Source of the DNA: Bacillota bacterium
GTDB taxonomy: Bacteria; Bacillota; Bacilli; Paenibacillales; Paenibacillaceae
Length of the DNA stretch: 22,571 nucleotides
Direction: 5' to 3'
NCBI GenBank assembly: GCA_023391635.1
Contig: JAEWAQ010000011.1
Coordinates: forward strand, 1-22,571
The notes beneath the pieces were generated by a model, which worked only from the letters and a program-made list of their open reading frames with translations, was not told the origin of the DNA and did no database searches. Position 1 is the first letter of the stretch. Each line of letters starts with the position of its first letter. Shown here one piece after another: positions 6,645 to 14,899 of this stretch. A program made the translations under genes and the position numbers.

Positions 6645-8081
6645 CTAGCCGAAATAGATCGCGCAGGTCTTCACCTGGCTGTAGAATTCGAGCGCCGAAG
6701 TCCCTTGCTCGCGTGAATGGGAGCTCGACAATTTCATGCCGCCGAACGGCGCTTGATATTCCACGCCCGCCGTTTCCTGATTCACCTTCAGCAAACCCGC
6801 CTGAGCTTCATCAAAAAAGCGCATCGCCTTCGTCAAATCCCGGGTGAACAAAGACGCGCTTAACCCATACTGGGTATCGTTGCAGTAGGTCAGGGCTTCC
6901 TGGAAATCGCGCGCGCGCAAAATGACGGCAATCGGTCCGAAAATCTCCTCCTGCGCCAGCGCATGCCGAACCGGGACTCTCGTCACGAGCTTTGGCGCCG
7001 CATAATACCCGGTCAGCGGGTCGACGGATACGCGGCCTTCCGCAATAATCGTTCCTTCTTGTTCCGCCATGCGGCCATAACCCTTCACCTTTTCCAACTG
7101 TTCCCTGGAAGCCACCGGTCCCATGTAGGACTGTTCGTCCAGCGCCGGGCCTGCTTGCAGCGAGGATACCGCTTGGCACAGCCCTTCCGTCAACGCCTCG
7201 TATATCGGTTCCTCGACGATGATGCGGCTGGTTGCCGTGCATTTCTGGCCGGCTGATCGGAAAGCGCCGCTGACCAATTGCGGCAGCGTTACCGCCAGAT
7301 CCGCATCGGCAAGCACGACCGCCGCGTTTTTACCGCCCATCTCCGCCTGGTATTTGATATTCCTTCTTGCGCAAATTTCCGCCAAACGAAGTCCGATCGC
7401 TTCCGATCCGGTGAAGCTCGCGCCATCGAGGTCTCCTTGCTCCAGCAGAGGATTGCCGATGACGCTGCCTTTGCCGACGACCAAATTGAGGACGCCGGGG
7501 GGAAGCTGGGCTTCCGCGAACAACCGGGCCATGCGAGTCGCGGTCAAGGAAGCCATCTCGGCCGGCTTCCATACGATCGTGTTCCCGCATATCAAAGCGG
7601 GCGCAATCTTCCAGATCGGTATGGCCACCGGAAAGTTCCAGGGCGTAATCACCGCAACGACGCCAAGCGGCACCCGCTTCGTGTATTGCAGAATGTCGGA
7701 TCCATTGGCCGGAATGACGTTGCCGCACGCACGCACGCCTTCGCCCGCGTAATAACGAAGAATGTAGACGCCGCGCATGACTTCCCCGCGCATCTCCCCG
7801 ATCGGCTTGCCCATCTCGGAGCTCGCGAGTCGCGCGATCTCCTCCAGATGCGCATTCAGCAAGTCGGCCATGCGATGCAGGTATTCTCCCCGCTTCGCAC
7901 CCGGAAGCTTCGCCCATTCCGGCAGCGCTCGCCGCGCAGCCTCCGCGGCCTGCAGCGCCATATCGGCATCCGACAAATGCAGTACGCCAATCTGACGATC
8001 CAAGCGGGAAGGATCGATTGCATTCAAGGTTTCTTTGGTCGGAGCGACCCACTCTCCGCCGATCCAATTGCAGCTGTTCAT
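6645..8081 (-). CDS. Aldehyde dehydrogenase, 2,5-dioxovalerate (alpha-ketoglutaric semialdehyde) dehydrogenase-like
   Basis: This complete 478-residue NAD(P)-dependent aldehyde dehydrogenase has TPWNFP with the oxyanion Asn149, Lys172 of the cofactor site, FTGSEAIG near 223, Glu247 (EMGGKN) and catalytic Cys281 (SAGQKCTATSR). The C-terminal QAPFGGMKLSSSHSREQG stretch resembles Bacillus YcbD, a 2,5-dioxovalerate dehydrogenase of the glucarate/galactarate route. Its place after a sugar-acid dehydratase supports oxidation of a pathway aldehyde, most simply 2-oxoglutarate semialdehyde to 2-oxoglutarate. Lactaldehyde or glycolaldehyde oxidation after an aldolase step is an alternative. The start has a strong TTAGGAGGA site. 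The dehydratase stop lies 28 nt upstream. Confidence 0.93.
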   Translation of the reverse strand: MNSCNWIGGEWVAPTKETLNAIDPSRLDRQIGVLHLSDADMALQAAEAARRALPEWAKLPGAKRGEYLHRMADLLNAHLEEIARLASSEMGKPIGEMRGEVMRGVYILRYYAGEGVRACGNVIPANGSDILQYTKRVPLGVVAVITPWNFPVAIPIWKIAPALICGNTIVWKPAEMASLTATRMARLFAEAQLPPGVLNLVVGKGSVIGNPLLEQGDLDGASFTGSEAIGLRLAEICARRNIKYQAEMGGKNAAVVLADADLAVTLPQLVSGAFRSAGQKCTATSRIIVEEPIYEALTEGLCQAVSSLQAGPALDEQSYMGPVASREQLEKVKGYGRMAEQEGTIIAEGRVSVDPLTGYYAAPKLVTRVPVRHALAQEEIFGPIAVILRARDFQEALTYCNDTQYGLSASLFTRDLTKAMRFFDEAQAGLLKVNQETAGVEYQAPFGGMKLSSSHSREQGTSALEFYSQVKTCAIYFG

Positions 8082-8109
8082 GATCCCATCCTCCTAACGT
8101 GTAGCTTTC

Positions 8110-9837
8110 CTAACCTCTACCTACAACCGGAGGAACGAAGCCGGCATCGTCCTTGCTTAGCGGGCGAAGAAAATCGAGGTCGCACCCTTCATCCGCCTGA
8201 AGCACATGGTCGGCATACATCCGCATATACCCTCTTCTGTGGCGGCGCGGCGGCGGCGGCAGTTCCCGCAGACGGGCGGCGATTTCGGCTTCCGGAACGT
8301 CAAGCCGCAGCGTGCCCGCACCGATATCCGCCTCGATCCAGTCGCCGTCGCGTACCGCCGCGAGCGGGCCGCCAAGCGCCGCTTCCGGCGATACGTGAAG
8401 GACGACCGTGCCGTAACTCGTGCCGCTCATTCTGGCGTCGCTGATGCGCAGCATGTCGCGGACGCCGGCGCGCAGCAGCTTCTTGGGGAGCGGGATCGCT
8501 CCCCATTCCGGCATGCCCGCGCCCACTGGCCCGCAATTGCGCAGCACGAGCACGGATTGCGCGTCGACCTCCAGATCGTCCCGTTCAAGCTGCTCCAGCA
8601 TCTGTTCGTAATCATCGAACACGACCGCCCGTCCGCGATGGAATCGTAGCGTCCCGTCGCTGGCCGATCGCTTCAGGATCGCCCCGCCTGGCGCGAGATT
8701 GCCGCGAAGCACGGCGATGCCCGATTCGCGGCGAACCGGCTGCGCCAGCTCCGCAATCACCTCGCCGTAATCGGGAGCATCGCCATATGCCGCAGCCACC
8801 GACTCGCCGAGCGCCGTCAGGCACTCGGCGTCCAGCAGAGGCAGCAGCTTGCGGATGACCGCGCTCAAGCCGCCCGCCGTATGGAACTCGTCCATGCCGT
8901 ATTCACCGCTTGGCTGCAGATTGACGAGCAGCGGCACGTCCCGCGACAATTCGGCGAACGCCTCCAGGTCAAGGCGGATGCCGAGCCGGCCGGCGATCGC
9001 AATCAGGTGGAGGACGGCATTCGTCGAGCCGCCGAGCGCCGCCAGCAGTTTGATCGCATTATGAAACGCCGCTTCCGTCATCAACCGCGACGGCGTCAAC
9101 CGCTCCCGTACCATCTCCACGATTCGCTTGCCCGTCTTTTCTGCCGCCTGTTTGCGTCCGGCATGGGAGGCCGGAATGGAGGATGTGCCGGGCAGCATCA
9201 TGCCGAGCATCTCCGCCATGCTCTTCATCGTCGAAGCCGTCCCCATGACCGGACAACCGCCCTGCGAACAAGACAGGCAGGTCTCAAGCTCGGCCAGATC
9301 CCCGTCGGTATGAAGCCCTGCGCGGTAGCCGTCCATGAACGTCCACAGATCGGTGCCGGCATTGACCTTCTTGCCGCGAAAGACGCCGGCATTCCGATGT
9401 CCCGCGGCGAGCTGAAGCGCGGGCAAATCGACGCTGGCAGCCGCCATCAGCTGCGCCGGCGTCGTCTTGTCGCATTCGCACAGCAGCACCAATCCGTCGA
9501 TGGGCAGCGAGCGGGCCAGTTCCTCCACATCCATCGCCATCAAATTGCGATAAGGCAAATCCGACTCCTTCATCAAATCCGCGGGCGTCGTGATCGTGTG
9601 AAGCTCGATCGGATACCCGCCGCCGAGCAGCACGCCCCGCTTGACGAACTCGACCAGTTCCTTGTGCGGCGCATTGCAGCTGTTGAAATCGTTCCACGAA
9701 TTGAACAGGCCGATGATCGGTTTGCCGACGAAAGATTCCGGATCATGTCCGTTTGCTCTCATCGCGGAACGATGCTGCAGACGGGTCTCCTCAGAAGGAT
9801 GGTCGAACCATAACGCGCTTCTCAGTTGCACCGTCAT
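8110..9837 (-). CDS. IlvD/Edd-family sugar-acid dehydratase (pentonate/aldonate dehydratase-like)
   Basis: At 575 residues it has the usual length for the pentonate dehydratase branch of the IlvD/Edd family. Iron-sulfur cluster cysteines are expected at Cys54 (NDFNSCNAPHKEL), Cys122 (CECDKTTPAQLM) and Cys195 (QGGCPVMGTASTM). The CDKTTPAQLMAAASVDLPA stretch and YRNLMAMDVEEL resemble L-arabonate, D-xylonate and gluconate-type dehydratases more than dihydroxy-acid dehydratase of branched-chain synthesis. It should dehydrate an aldonic or aldaric acid to the 2-keto-3-deoxy acid. A longer frame opens at 9966, but the ATG at 9837 is chosen. It shares a base with the epimerase stop (TAATG) and has GAGGGG just upstream, and the extra N-terminus reads antisense-like and unrelated. 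The two genes should be translationally coupled. Confidence 0.92.
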   Translation of the reverse strand: MTVQLRSALWFDHPSEETRLQHRSAMRANGHDPESFVGKPIIGLFNSWNDFNSCNAPHKELVEFVKRGVLLGGGYPIELHTITTPADLMKESDLPYRNLMAMDVEELARSLPIDGLVLLCECDKTTPAQLMAAASVDLPALQLAAGHRNAGVFRGKKVNAGTDLWTFMDGYRAGLHTDGDLAELETCLSCSQGGCPVMGTASTMKSMAEMLGMMLPGTSSIPASHAGRKQAAEKTGKRIVEMVRERLTPSRLMTEAAFHNAIKLLAALGGSTNAVLHLIAIAGRLGIRLDLEAFAELSRDVPLLVNLQPSGEYGMDEFHTAGGLSAVIRKLLPLLDAECLTALGESVAAAYGDAPDYGEVIAELAQPVRRESGIAVLRGNLAPGGAILKRSASDGTLRFHRGRAVVFDDYEQMLEQLERDDLEVDAQSVLVLRNCGPVGAGMPEWGAIPLPKKLLRAGVRDMLRISDARMSGTSYGTVVLHVSPEAALGGPLAAVRDGDWIEADIGAGTLRLDVPEAEIAARLRELPPPPRRHRRGYMRMYADHVLQADEGCDLDFLRPLSKDDAGFVPPVVGRG

Positions 9838-10820
9838 TACCCCTCGATCGTCAATTTGGTTCGCACGACTGCCGTTTCGCCAGGCTGCAGCACCCTTAGA
9901 CCCGTTACCGTCTCCGGAAGCGGCAAATTGGGCGCGTTCGTCACCCACGTATACGGCTCCGGGCACAGGTAGCCTTGCCGGGCGTCATCGTTGTAGACAA
10001 CCCAATGCCCAAAGCGACGGTCACAGCAATAGATGATCTTGAGCCCGATATTGCCGTCGTACAGCACCGCCTCGTTATCCCCATCGCCCTCTCCGGCTGC
10101 TACGAAAACATCGTCCAAGGGGCGGTTCACGAGGCTCATCCCTCGACGCATCTCTTCCCGAAACGGAATGTCGAACAGACGGCCGGTCGGCAGGAACCGT
10201 TCATTCAATTCCCACTGTCTGTCCGCATGAAGCGCGAACGTGCAGTTCGCGAGATCGTCCCCGCTGCGGAACGGAAAACGAAATGTCGTATGGAAGCCGA
10301 TCCCCCAGGGAAACGCCCGGTCGTCCCGGTTCGTAATCGCCGTTTCCTGCATCAATACGTTGTCCGTCAACCGGTAAGCAAGCTCAATGCCAAATCGGTG
10401 CGGGAACTGCGCCAAAACGGCGGGATGGGCGGCTGAATCGAATCGGACGCGCAGCAAGATCCCGTCCCCTTCGCATTCGGCTGCGTCAAGCTCCCATCGT
10501 TCCCCGAATACAAGGCCGTGCGAATGATTGTGATCGGCAGGCTCATTGATATGAAACCGGTACTCGGTCCCCTGGAAGACGAAGGTTCCGTCCGCGATGC
10601 GATTCGGCGGAAACAACACCGGCGTCCCGTACAGAATCGGCTCGGCGAGGTATTCGTCTTCGCTGGTGGGAACCCGCAGCAGTTCGACGTCCCGGCGCTT
10701 GTCTCGCATCGAAATGAGGTTGCCGCCCCAGCCCGGGACTAGCGTGACTGCAAGCGCCTCGTTCTGCGCCAACACCGCCGGTTCGCCGCAAAATGCAATA
10801 CGTTCCACAGATACGGACAT
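9837..10820 (-). CDS. Aldose 1-epimerase (mutarotase) family protein
   Basis: This 327-residue protein shows the galactose-mutarotase fold signature. NHSHGL has the first His near 101, GIGFHTTF has the second catalytic His at 177, and CPEPYTWVTNAPNL has the base Glu at 288. It would interconvert the alpha and beta anomers of the sugar released in the cell, giving the anomer used by the adjacent dehydrogenase. The ATG at 10820 follows GGGAGGGTGG with good spacing. The gene begins 21 nt after the GH4 gene and overlaps the dehydratase start by one base. The sugar specificity cannot be read from the sequence. Confidence 0.9.
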   Translation of the reverse strand: MSVSVERIAFCGEPAVLAQNEALAVTLVPGWGGNLISMRDKRRDVELLRVPTSEDEYLAEPILYGTPVLFPPNRIADGTFVFQGTEYRFHINEPADHNHSHGLVFGERWELDAAECEGDGILLRVRFDSAAHPAVLAQFPHRFGIELAYRLTDNVLMQETAITNRDDRAFPWGIGFHTTFRFPFRSGDDLANCTFALHADRQWELNERFLPTGRLFDIPFREEMRRGMSLVNRPLDDVFVAAGEGDGDNEAVLYDGNIGLKIIYCCDRRFGHWVVYNDDARQGYLCPEPYTWVTNAPNLPLPETVTGLRVLQPGETAVVRTKLTIEG

Positions 10821-10841
10821 TGCTCCACCCTCCCAGCCAAC

Positions 10842-12185
10842 TTATCGATAATGCCGCCTCATGGCTTCCAGTCCGGGCAGTGTCATCATCTCGTCGATCA
10901 TGCCGCGCGCCTGCCGTTCCGACCGGGTCCACGGGTCCATCAGCACGAGCTTGACGAGATCGTCGTAGCTTCCGTGCTCGTAAGCGCTCAGCTCCGTCTC
11001 GACGGGAGCGACGCGGTCCCGCAGCGCATATTCGATCAGCGGCTTGGACAGGCCCTTCGTGCGGATCCCTTCCACGCCGATGGCGCTGACGTAGCAAGGA
11101 ATTTCCACCTGAAAATCGGGCGGGATTCCCGGTACGAAATGGCCGTCGTTCAAAATATTCAGGATGATGACGCGCGGAACGTCGCAAGCGATCGCCTCGA
11201 TAAACGTAATCATCGACTCGCGCGAATGCTTCGGCGGAAATTCGTCCATGACGCGCCGCGTCATATCCGCCGATACTTCGCCAATGCGCGCTACCCGATC
11301 ATGACCGTTGCGCAGATAGCGGTCGAACCAGTCGTCCGGATCTTCCTTGTAGTCCAGCTGCGTTTCCTTGTCCGTATGATACCAGAACGGCCAGGCCCCG
11401 CCCCCCGGATTGCCGGTATCTCCGATCGGGAACGCGCCGAACTTCCGATACAGATCGATCGCCTTGGGGCCCATATCGTCACAGAAATCGCAATTTTCAA
11501 AATAACGCGCCGACTGCTCCTCCACCCAACGGTCCAGAATCGGAAACGCGTTCTGCCCCTTATGGCGGAACTCCGTCAGCCAGATGAAATGATTGACGCC
11601 CGGCGCCTCGAATGTAATATGCGCGGGGTCGAGCCCGAGCGTCTCGGCGATGCGATACACCCCGTTCGAGCCGTGGCAAAATCCGGCCAGCTTCGCCTGA
11701 GGATACTTGCGGCTCAAATAGGTGACGCCGGCCATGACCGGGTTGGCCACCAGCATATACCACGCATTCGGGCTGACTTCCAGGATGTCCCGCATCACCT
11801 CTTCCATCAAGGACAACTGCCCGTAGTTGATCCAAAACCCTTCATCGTGCATGACGTGCAGACTGCCGCCAAAGCGGTAGCCGTGCCGGCGGGCGACCTC
11901 CCATCCCCGCGTGAAGCGTTCGTGTCCGCCGACCAGCGCCGCCAGGATGACAAAATCCGCCCCGCGAATCGATTCCCGGCGATCGGTCGTCTGCTCCAGT
12001 TGGAGCAGGATGCCGGCTTCTTCGGCGTATCTGCGGCAAAGCGCATGCGCGCCGCGCAGCCGGTCCGCGTCGATGTCCATAAAGCTGATCGTGCTTCCTT
12101 CCAGTCCCGGCGTGAGACAGATGTCGCGAATCAAGCTGAGCGAGAACACCGCTGTGCCCGCACCGATAATGCTGATTTTTGTCAT
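10842..12185 (-). CDS. GH4 family glycosidase, CHG-motif (alpha-uronidase-like) subgroup
   Basis: The 447-residue protein begins with a Rossmann motif (MTKISIIGAGTAVFS) typical of NAD-dependent GH4 enzymes. The Mn2+/NAD active site is visible: VANPV (Asn148), FCHGSNGV with metal-ligand Cys170 and His171, and GVNHFIWL with Asn198-His199. GH4 subgroups differ in the residues after Cys-His. CHG has been reported for alpha-glucuronidases and alpha-galacturonidases such as the LplD type, whereas alpha-galactosidases have CHS and alpha-glucosidases CHE. That suggests a uronic-acid glycoside as substrate, though the motif alone is not proof. The ATG at 12185 has a textbook AGGAGG eight bases upstream; the frame extends to 12218 but without that support. 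The likely product feeds the SDR and dehydratase. Confidence 0.9.
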   Translation of the reverse strand: MTKISIIGAGTAVFSLSLIRDICLTPGLEGSTISFMDIDADRLRGAHALCRRYAEEAGILLQLEQTTDRRESIRGADFVILAALVGGHERFTRGWEVARRHGYRFGGSLHVMHDEGFWINYGQLSLMEEVMRDILEVSPNAWYMLVANPVMAGVTYLSRKYPQAKLAGFCHGSNGVYRIAETLGLDPAHITFEAPGVNHFIWLTEFRHKGQNAFPILDRWVEEQSARYFENCDFCDDMGPKAIDLYRKFGAFPIGDTGNPGGGAWPFWYHTDKETQLDYKEDPDDWFDRYLRNGHDRVARIGEVSADMTRRVMDEFPPKHSRESMITFIEAIACDVPRVIILNILNDGHFVPGIPPDFQVEIPCYVSAIGVEGIRTKGLSKPLIEYALRDRVAPVETELSAYEHGSYDDLVKLVLMDPWTRSERQARGMIDEMMTLPGLEAMRRHYR

Positions 12186-12268
12186 GTTAAATCCTCCTGT
12201 ACCGCGTTCTTCTTGCAACCCCCGAAGTCGTTTTCTTCCGTCACCGCTGCCGGCCGCCGGCGCCGCTG

Positions 12269-13048
12269 CTAGATCGCCGCCGACGCCGCGCCGTCGACGC
12301 TGAGGCAGGCGCCCGTCACCGCCGAAGCTTCGCCGGAAGCGAGGAACAGCACGGCATAGCCGATTTCCCGCGGCGTCGCCATGCGTCCGAGCGGCTGCTG
12401 TTGTTTAATGATGGGATATAACTTCTCCATCCCGCCCATGCTTTCCGCAAGCTTCACGTTCATGTCCGTTTCCACCCAGCCGGGGGCAATCGCATTGCAG
12501 CGAATTCCCTGCTCCGCGTAGGAAACGGCGATCTCCTTCGTCAAGCCGATGATCGCGGCCTTGGATGCCGTATATGCGGTATAGCCCGGTTCGGTCAACC
12601 CCGCCATCACCGAGGAGGTGTTGACGATCGAACCGCCGCCCCGCTTCAGCAGCTCCGGAATCGCCCGTTTGCACATGACGAACATCGAACGCACGTTTAC
12701 GCTCATGACTTCGTCCCAAGTGGACAGCGGGAAATCGACAATGTCGCCTACCGGCATAATACCGGCATTATTAAAGACGATATCCAGGCCGCCAAACGAA
12801 CCGAGCGCTGCCGCCACAGCCTTGTCGGCCGTTTCCGGCTGCGAGACGTCGCCATGCACAGCCTCGCACTTGCCGCCTGCCAGGCGAATTTCCGCTGCCG
12901 CCCTTTGCAAGCCATCTTCATGCCAGTCGACCAGAACGAGCTGAGCCCCTTCTTCGGCGAATAACAGCGCGGTCCCTTGGCCGATCCCCGAAGCCGCGCC
13001 GGTAATAATCGCCACTTTGCCGGCCAATCGGCCGCAGTCCTTCTTCAT
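12269..13048 (-). CDS. Classical SDR-family NAD(P)-dependent dehydrogenase
   Basis: At 259 residues this is a classical short-chain dehydrogenase. The cofactor motif is TGAASGIG (16-23) and Asp41 after beta-2 favours NAD+. NNAG is at 93-96, the catalytic Ser is near 146, and Tyr159 and Lys163 lie in AYTASKAA. The C-terminus has the usual SAVTGACLSVDGA. In this operon it most likely oxidises the free sugar, or its hydroxy derivative, ahead of the sugar-acid dehydratase, as glucose, arabinose and fucose dehydrogenases of this family do. The ATG at 13048 is preferred because GAGGGG lies 9-13 nt upstream; an ATG at 13066 lacks such a site. It follows the second permease gene by 27 nt, so it is co-transcribed. 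Confidence 0.9.
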   Translation of the reverse strand: MKKDCGRLAGKVAIITGAASGIGQGTALLFAEEGAQLVLVDWHEDGLQRAAAEIRLAGGKCEAVHGDVSQPETADKAVAAALGSFGGLDIVFNNAGIMPVGDIVDFPLSTWDEVMSVNVRSMFVMCKRAIPELLKRGGGSIVNTSSVMAGLTEPGYTAYTASKAAIIGLTKEIAVSYAEQGIRCNAIAPGWVETDMNVKLAESMGGMEKLYPIIKQQQPLGRMATPREIGYAVLFLASGEASAVTGACLSVDGAASAAI

Positions 13049-13075
13049 GTCTGCGTCACCCCTCATCCGAAAATT

Positions 13076-13906
13076 TCATTTCACCGCGCCGACGACGAGC
13101 CCTTTGCGAATGTATCCTTGCAGCAACAGATAAACCATGACGGGCGGCACCGAGACGAGCACCATGCCGGACAGCAGCAGCGGGAAGTCGGTCTCGAAGC
13201 GTCCCAGTGTCGTAGCCATCGCCAGCGTCACGGTCTTCACCGCGTCCGACTGCAAATAAATAAGCGGCGTCAACAAATCGTTGTACCAAGACGTGGTGTT
13301 GAATATGGACAGCGTGACGATGCCGGGCAAGCTGATCGGCACGACGATTCTCAGCATAAGCTGCGCGTAATTGGCCCCGTCGATTTTGACCGCTTGCAGA
13401 ATCTCGTCCGGCATGCCGCGCATGAGCGATGTCATCAGGAACACATTGCCCGGTATGGCGGAAACGCACCACATCAGCATCACGGAAGCAAAGTGGTCGA
13501 CCAGACCTAGGCGCGACATCAGCAAATAATTCGGGATAATGAAGGTCACCCCGGGAATGGCCATCATCGCAATCATCGCGGTAAACAAGGGAAGTCTGCC
13601 GCGAAACCGAAGCTTGGCGAACACGTAAGACGCGGGAATCGTCACCGCCTGCGTCAGCACAAAAGCGCCGAGCACGCAAACCAGCGTATTGGCAAATATC
13701 CGGGCTAAGGAGAAGCGATAAAACAACGCCTTGTAATTGTCCATGTACCACCCTTCAGGCCAGGCGGCCGGGTGGCGGACGAATTCCAGGGACGTCTTCA
13801 CGCTCCCGATTGCCATATAGTAAAGCGGGTACACCGCCATAACGCCGATCATCAGCAATACGATAAAAATAATCGCCTGTACGATCTTCTGCCTACTTGT
13901 ACGCAT
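13076..13906 (-). CDS. CUT1 carbohydrate ABC transporter permease (MalG/LplC-type)
   Basis: This 276-residue membrane protein has six predicted helices and the EAA loop of binding-protein-dependent permeases (EILQAVKIDGANYAQLMLRI with the conserved Gly in DGA), near residues 178-200. The C-terminal GYIRKGLVVGAVK ending is typical of the second permease in CUT1 sugar importers. It pairs with the permease encoded 57 nt upstream to form the channel for the substrate delivered by the lipoprotein. No ATPase gene is in the cluster; Firmicute CUT1 systems often share an MsmX-type ATPase encoded elsewhere. Confidence 0.95.
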   Translation of the reverse strand: MRTSRQKIVQAIIFIVLLMIGVMAVYPLYYMAIGSVKTSLEFVRHPAAWPEGWYMDNYKALFYRFSLARIFANTLVCVLGAFVLTQAVTIPASYVFAKLRFRGRLPLFTAMIAMMAIPGVTFIIPNYLLMSRLGLVDHFASVMLMWCVSAIPGNVFLMTSLMRGMPDEILQAVKIDGANYAQLMLRIVVPISLPGIVTLSIFNTTSWYNDLLTPLIYLQSDAVKTVTLAMATTLGRFETDFPLLLSGMVLVSVPPVMVYLLLQGYIRKGLVVGAVK

Positions 13907-13963
13907 ACCGCGCCTCCTTGAATGCCCATTGCGTGCCGGCGAGCCGCTTGCAAAGACCGGGCC

Positions 13964-14830
13964 TCAATCGCTGAATCGCTCCGACATCTTCAGCTGCCAC
14001 CACGTAATGAACATGACGATGACGAACAGGAAGACGGATAATGCGGAAGCGAGTCCCATTTTGCCGCTCTTGAACGCCTGCAAATAAATCATGTAGTCGA
14101 TCGGGGTCGTTTCATATCCCGGACCGCCCCCGGTTACCGAATATACCAGCGAGAACAGCCCGATGAATACATAGATGATGTTCGTCACCGTAAAATAGAG
14201 AATCGTCGGAACGAGCAGCGGGATGACGATGCGGAACAAACGCTGCCACCAATTCGCGCCGTCGATGCGCGCCGACTCGAACACTTCTTGCGAAATCGTC
14301 GACATTCCGGACAAGAAGATCAGCGCCCCTTGCCCTAACGTTTGCCAGTAGAAGCAAAAAATCAAAATCATAAATTCGGTCGGCACATAGTTCAACCAAT
14401 CGACGACCCAGTGGCCCAGTCCGACCGATTCCAGCATAGCGTTGACCAATCCCTTGGAACTGAACATCGATTTCATGAGAAATCCGATGACGACAGCGGA
14501 CAGAATGGTCGGAAAGTAATAGATGGAACGGAACAAACGCCAGCCCGGCACTTCTTCAAACAGCAGCACGGACACGATCAGGCAAATCAGCAAAATACCC
14601 GGAACGCTCACCAGAAAAATCAGGTTGTTTCTCAGCATCAGCAGCAAGTCGCCGCTTGTCAGAATCGTACGGAAATTGTCCAATCCGACGAAGGTGCTGT
14701 TCACGCCGTCCCATTCCGTTAAGCTGTGGTAGAAAGTGTTGAGCATCGGATATCCGGTAAATACAGCAAGCAGCAAAAAGGCCGGTATCAGGGATAAATA
14801 CCCGACTGCATGTTCCCTGCGTTGGTTCAT
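13964..14830 (-). CDS. CUT1 carbohydrate ABC transporter permease (MalF/LplB-type)
   Basis: This 288-residue permease has about six transmembrane helices, an early YLSLIPAFLLLAVFTGYPM helix, and the EAA loop EVFESARIDGANWWQRLFRI near 183-202. The later SVTGGGPGYETTPIDYMIY region is characteristic of the first permease of CUT1 systems for oligosaccharides. It follows the solute-binding lipoprotein gene after a 69-nt gap that holds a strong hairpin and precedes the second permease. Length and organisation are normal for the family. Confidence 0.95.
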   Translation of the reverse strand: MNQRREHAVGYLSLIPAFLLLAVFTGYPMLNTFYHSLTEWDGVNSTFVGLDNFRTILTSGDLLLMLRNNLIFLVSVPGILLICLIVSVLLFEEVPGWRLFRSIYYFPTILSAVVIGFLMKSMFSSKGLVNAMLESVGLGHWVVDWLNYVPTEFMILIFCFYWQTLGQGALIFLSGMSTISQEVFESARIDGANWWQRLFRIVIPLLVPTILYFTVTNIIYVFIGLFSLVYSVTGGGPGYETTPIDYMIYLQAFKSGKMGLASALSVFLFVIVMFITWWQLKMSERFSD

Positions 14831-14851
14831 CTGCTTCGCCTCCAGCCTGCG

Positions 14852-14888
14852 AACGGGTCTTTCTCCGCCTCTCGAAGAAAGACCCGTT
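14852..14888 (-). terminator. 13-bp intercistronic hairpin between binding protein and permease genes
   Basis: AACGGGTCTTTCT (14852-14864) and AGAAAGACCCGTT (14876-14888) form a perfect 13-bp stem with an 11-nt loop. It sits 11 nt after the lipoprotein stop. No clear U tract follows on the minus strand, so it is more likely a partial terminator or a 3' RNA-protecting element than a full stop. That would make the binding protein more abundant than the permeases. Confidence 0.65.
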
Positions 14889-14899
14889 TACCGATTTTG

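Noticed and set aside
7278..8444. 388-codon plus-strand frame spanning the aldehyde dehydrogenase and dehydratase genes
   Set aside because: It is an antisense frame produced by GC-rich codon use and crosses the boundary of two clear genes on the other strand.
9838..9966. N-terminal extension of the dehydratase to position 9966
   Set aside because: It would overlap the epimerase gene by about 130 nt, the sequence is unrelated to the family, and the ATG at 9837 has a ribosome binding site and a TAATG junction.
10851..12272. Long plus-strand open frame (473 codons) opposite the GH4 gene
   Set aside because: It is a mirror frame of a well-supported GH4 gene, its translation is rich in Arg, Gln and His without motifs, and it has no ribosome binding site.
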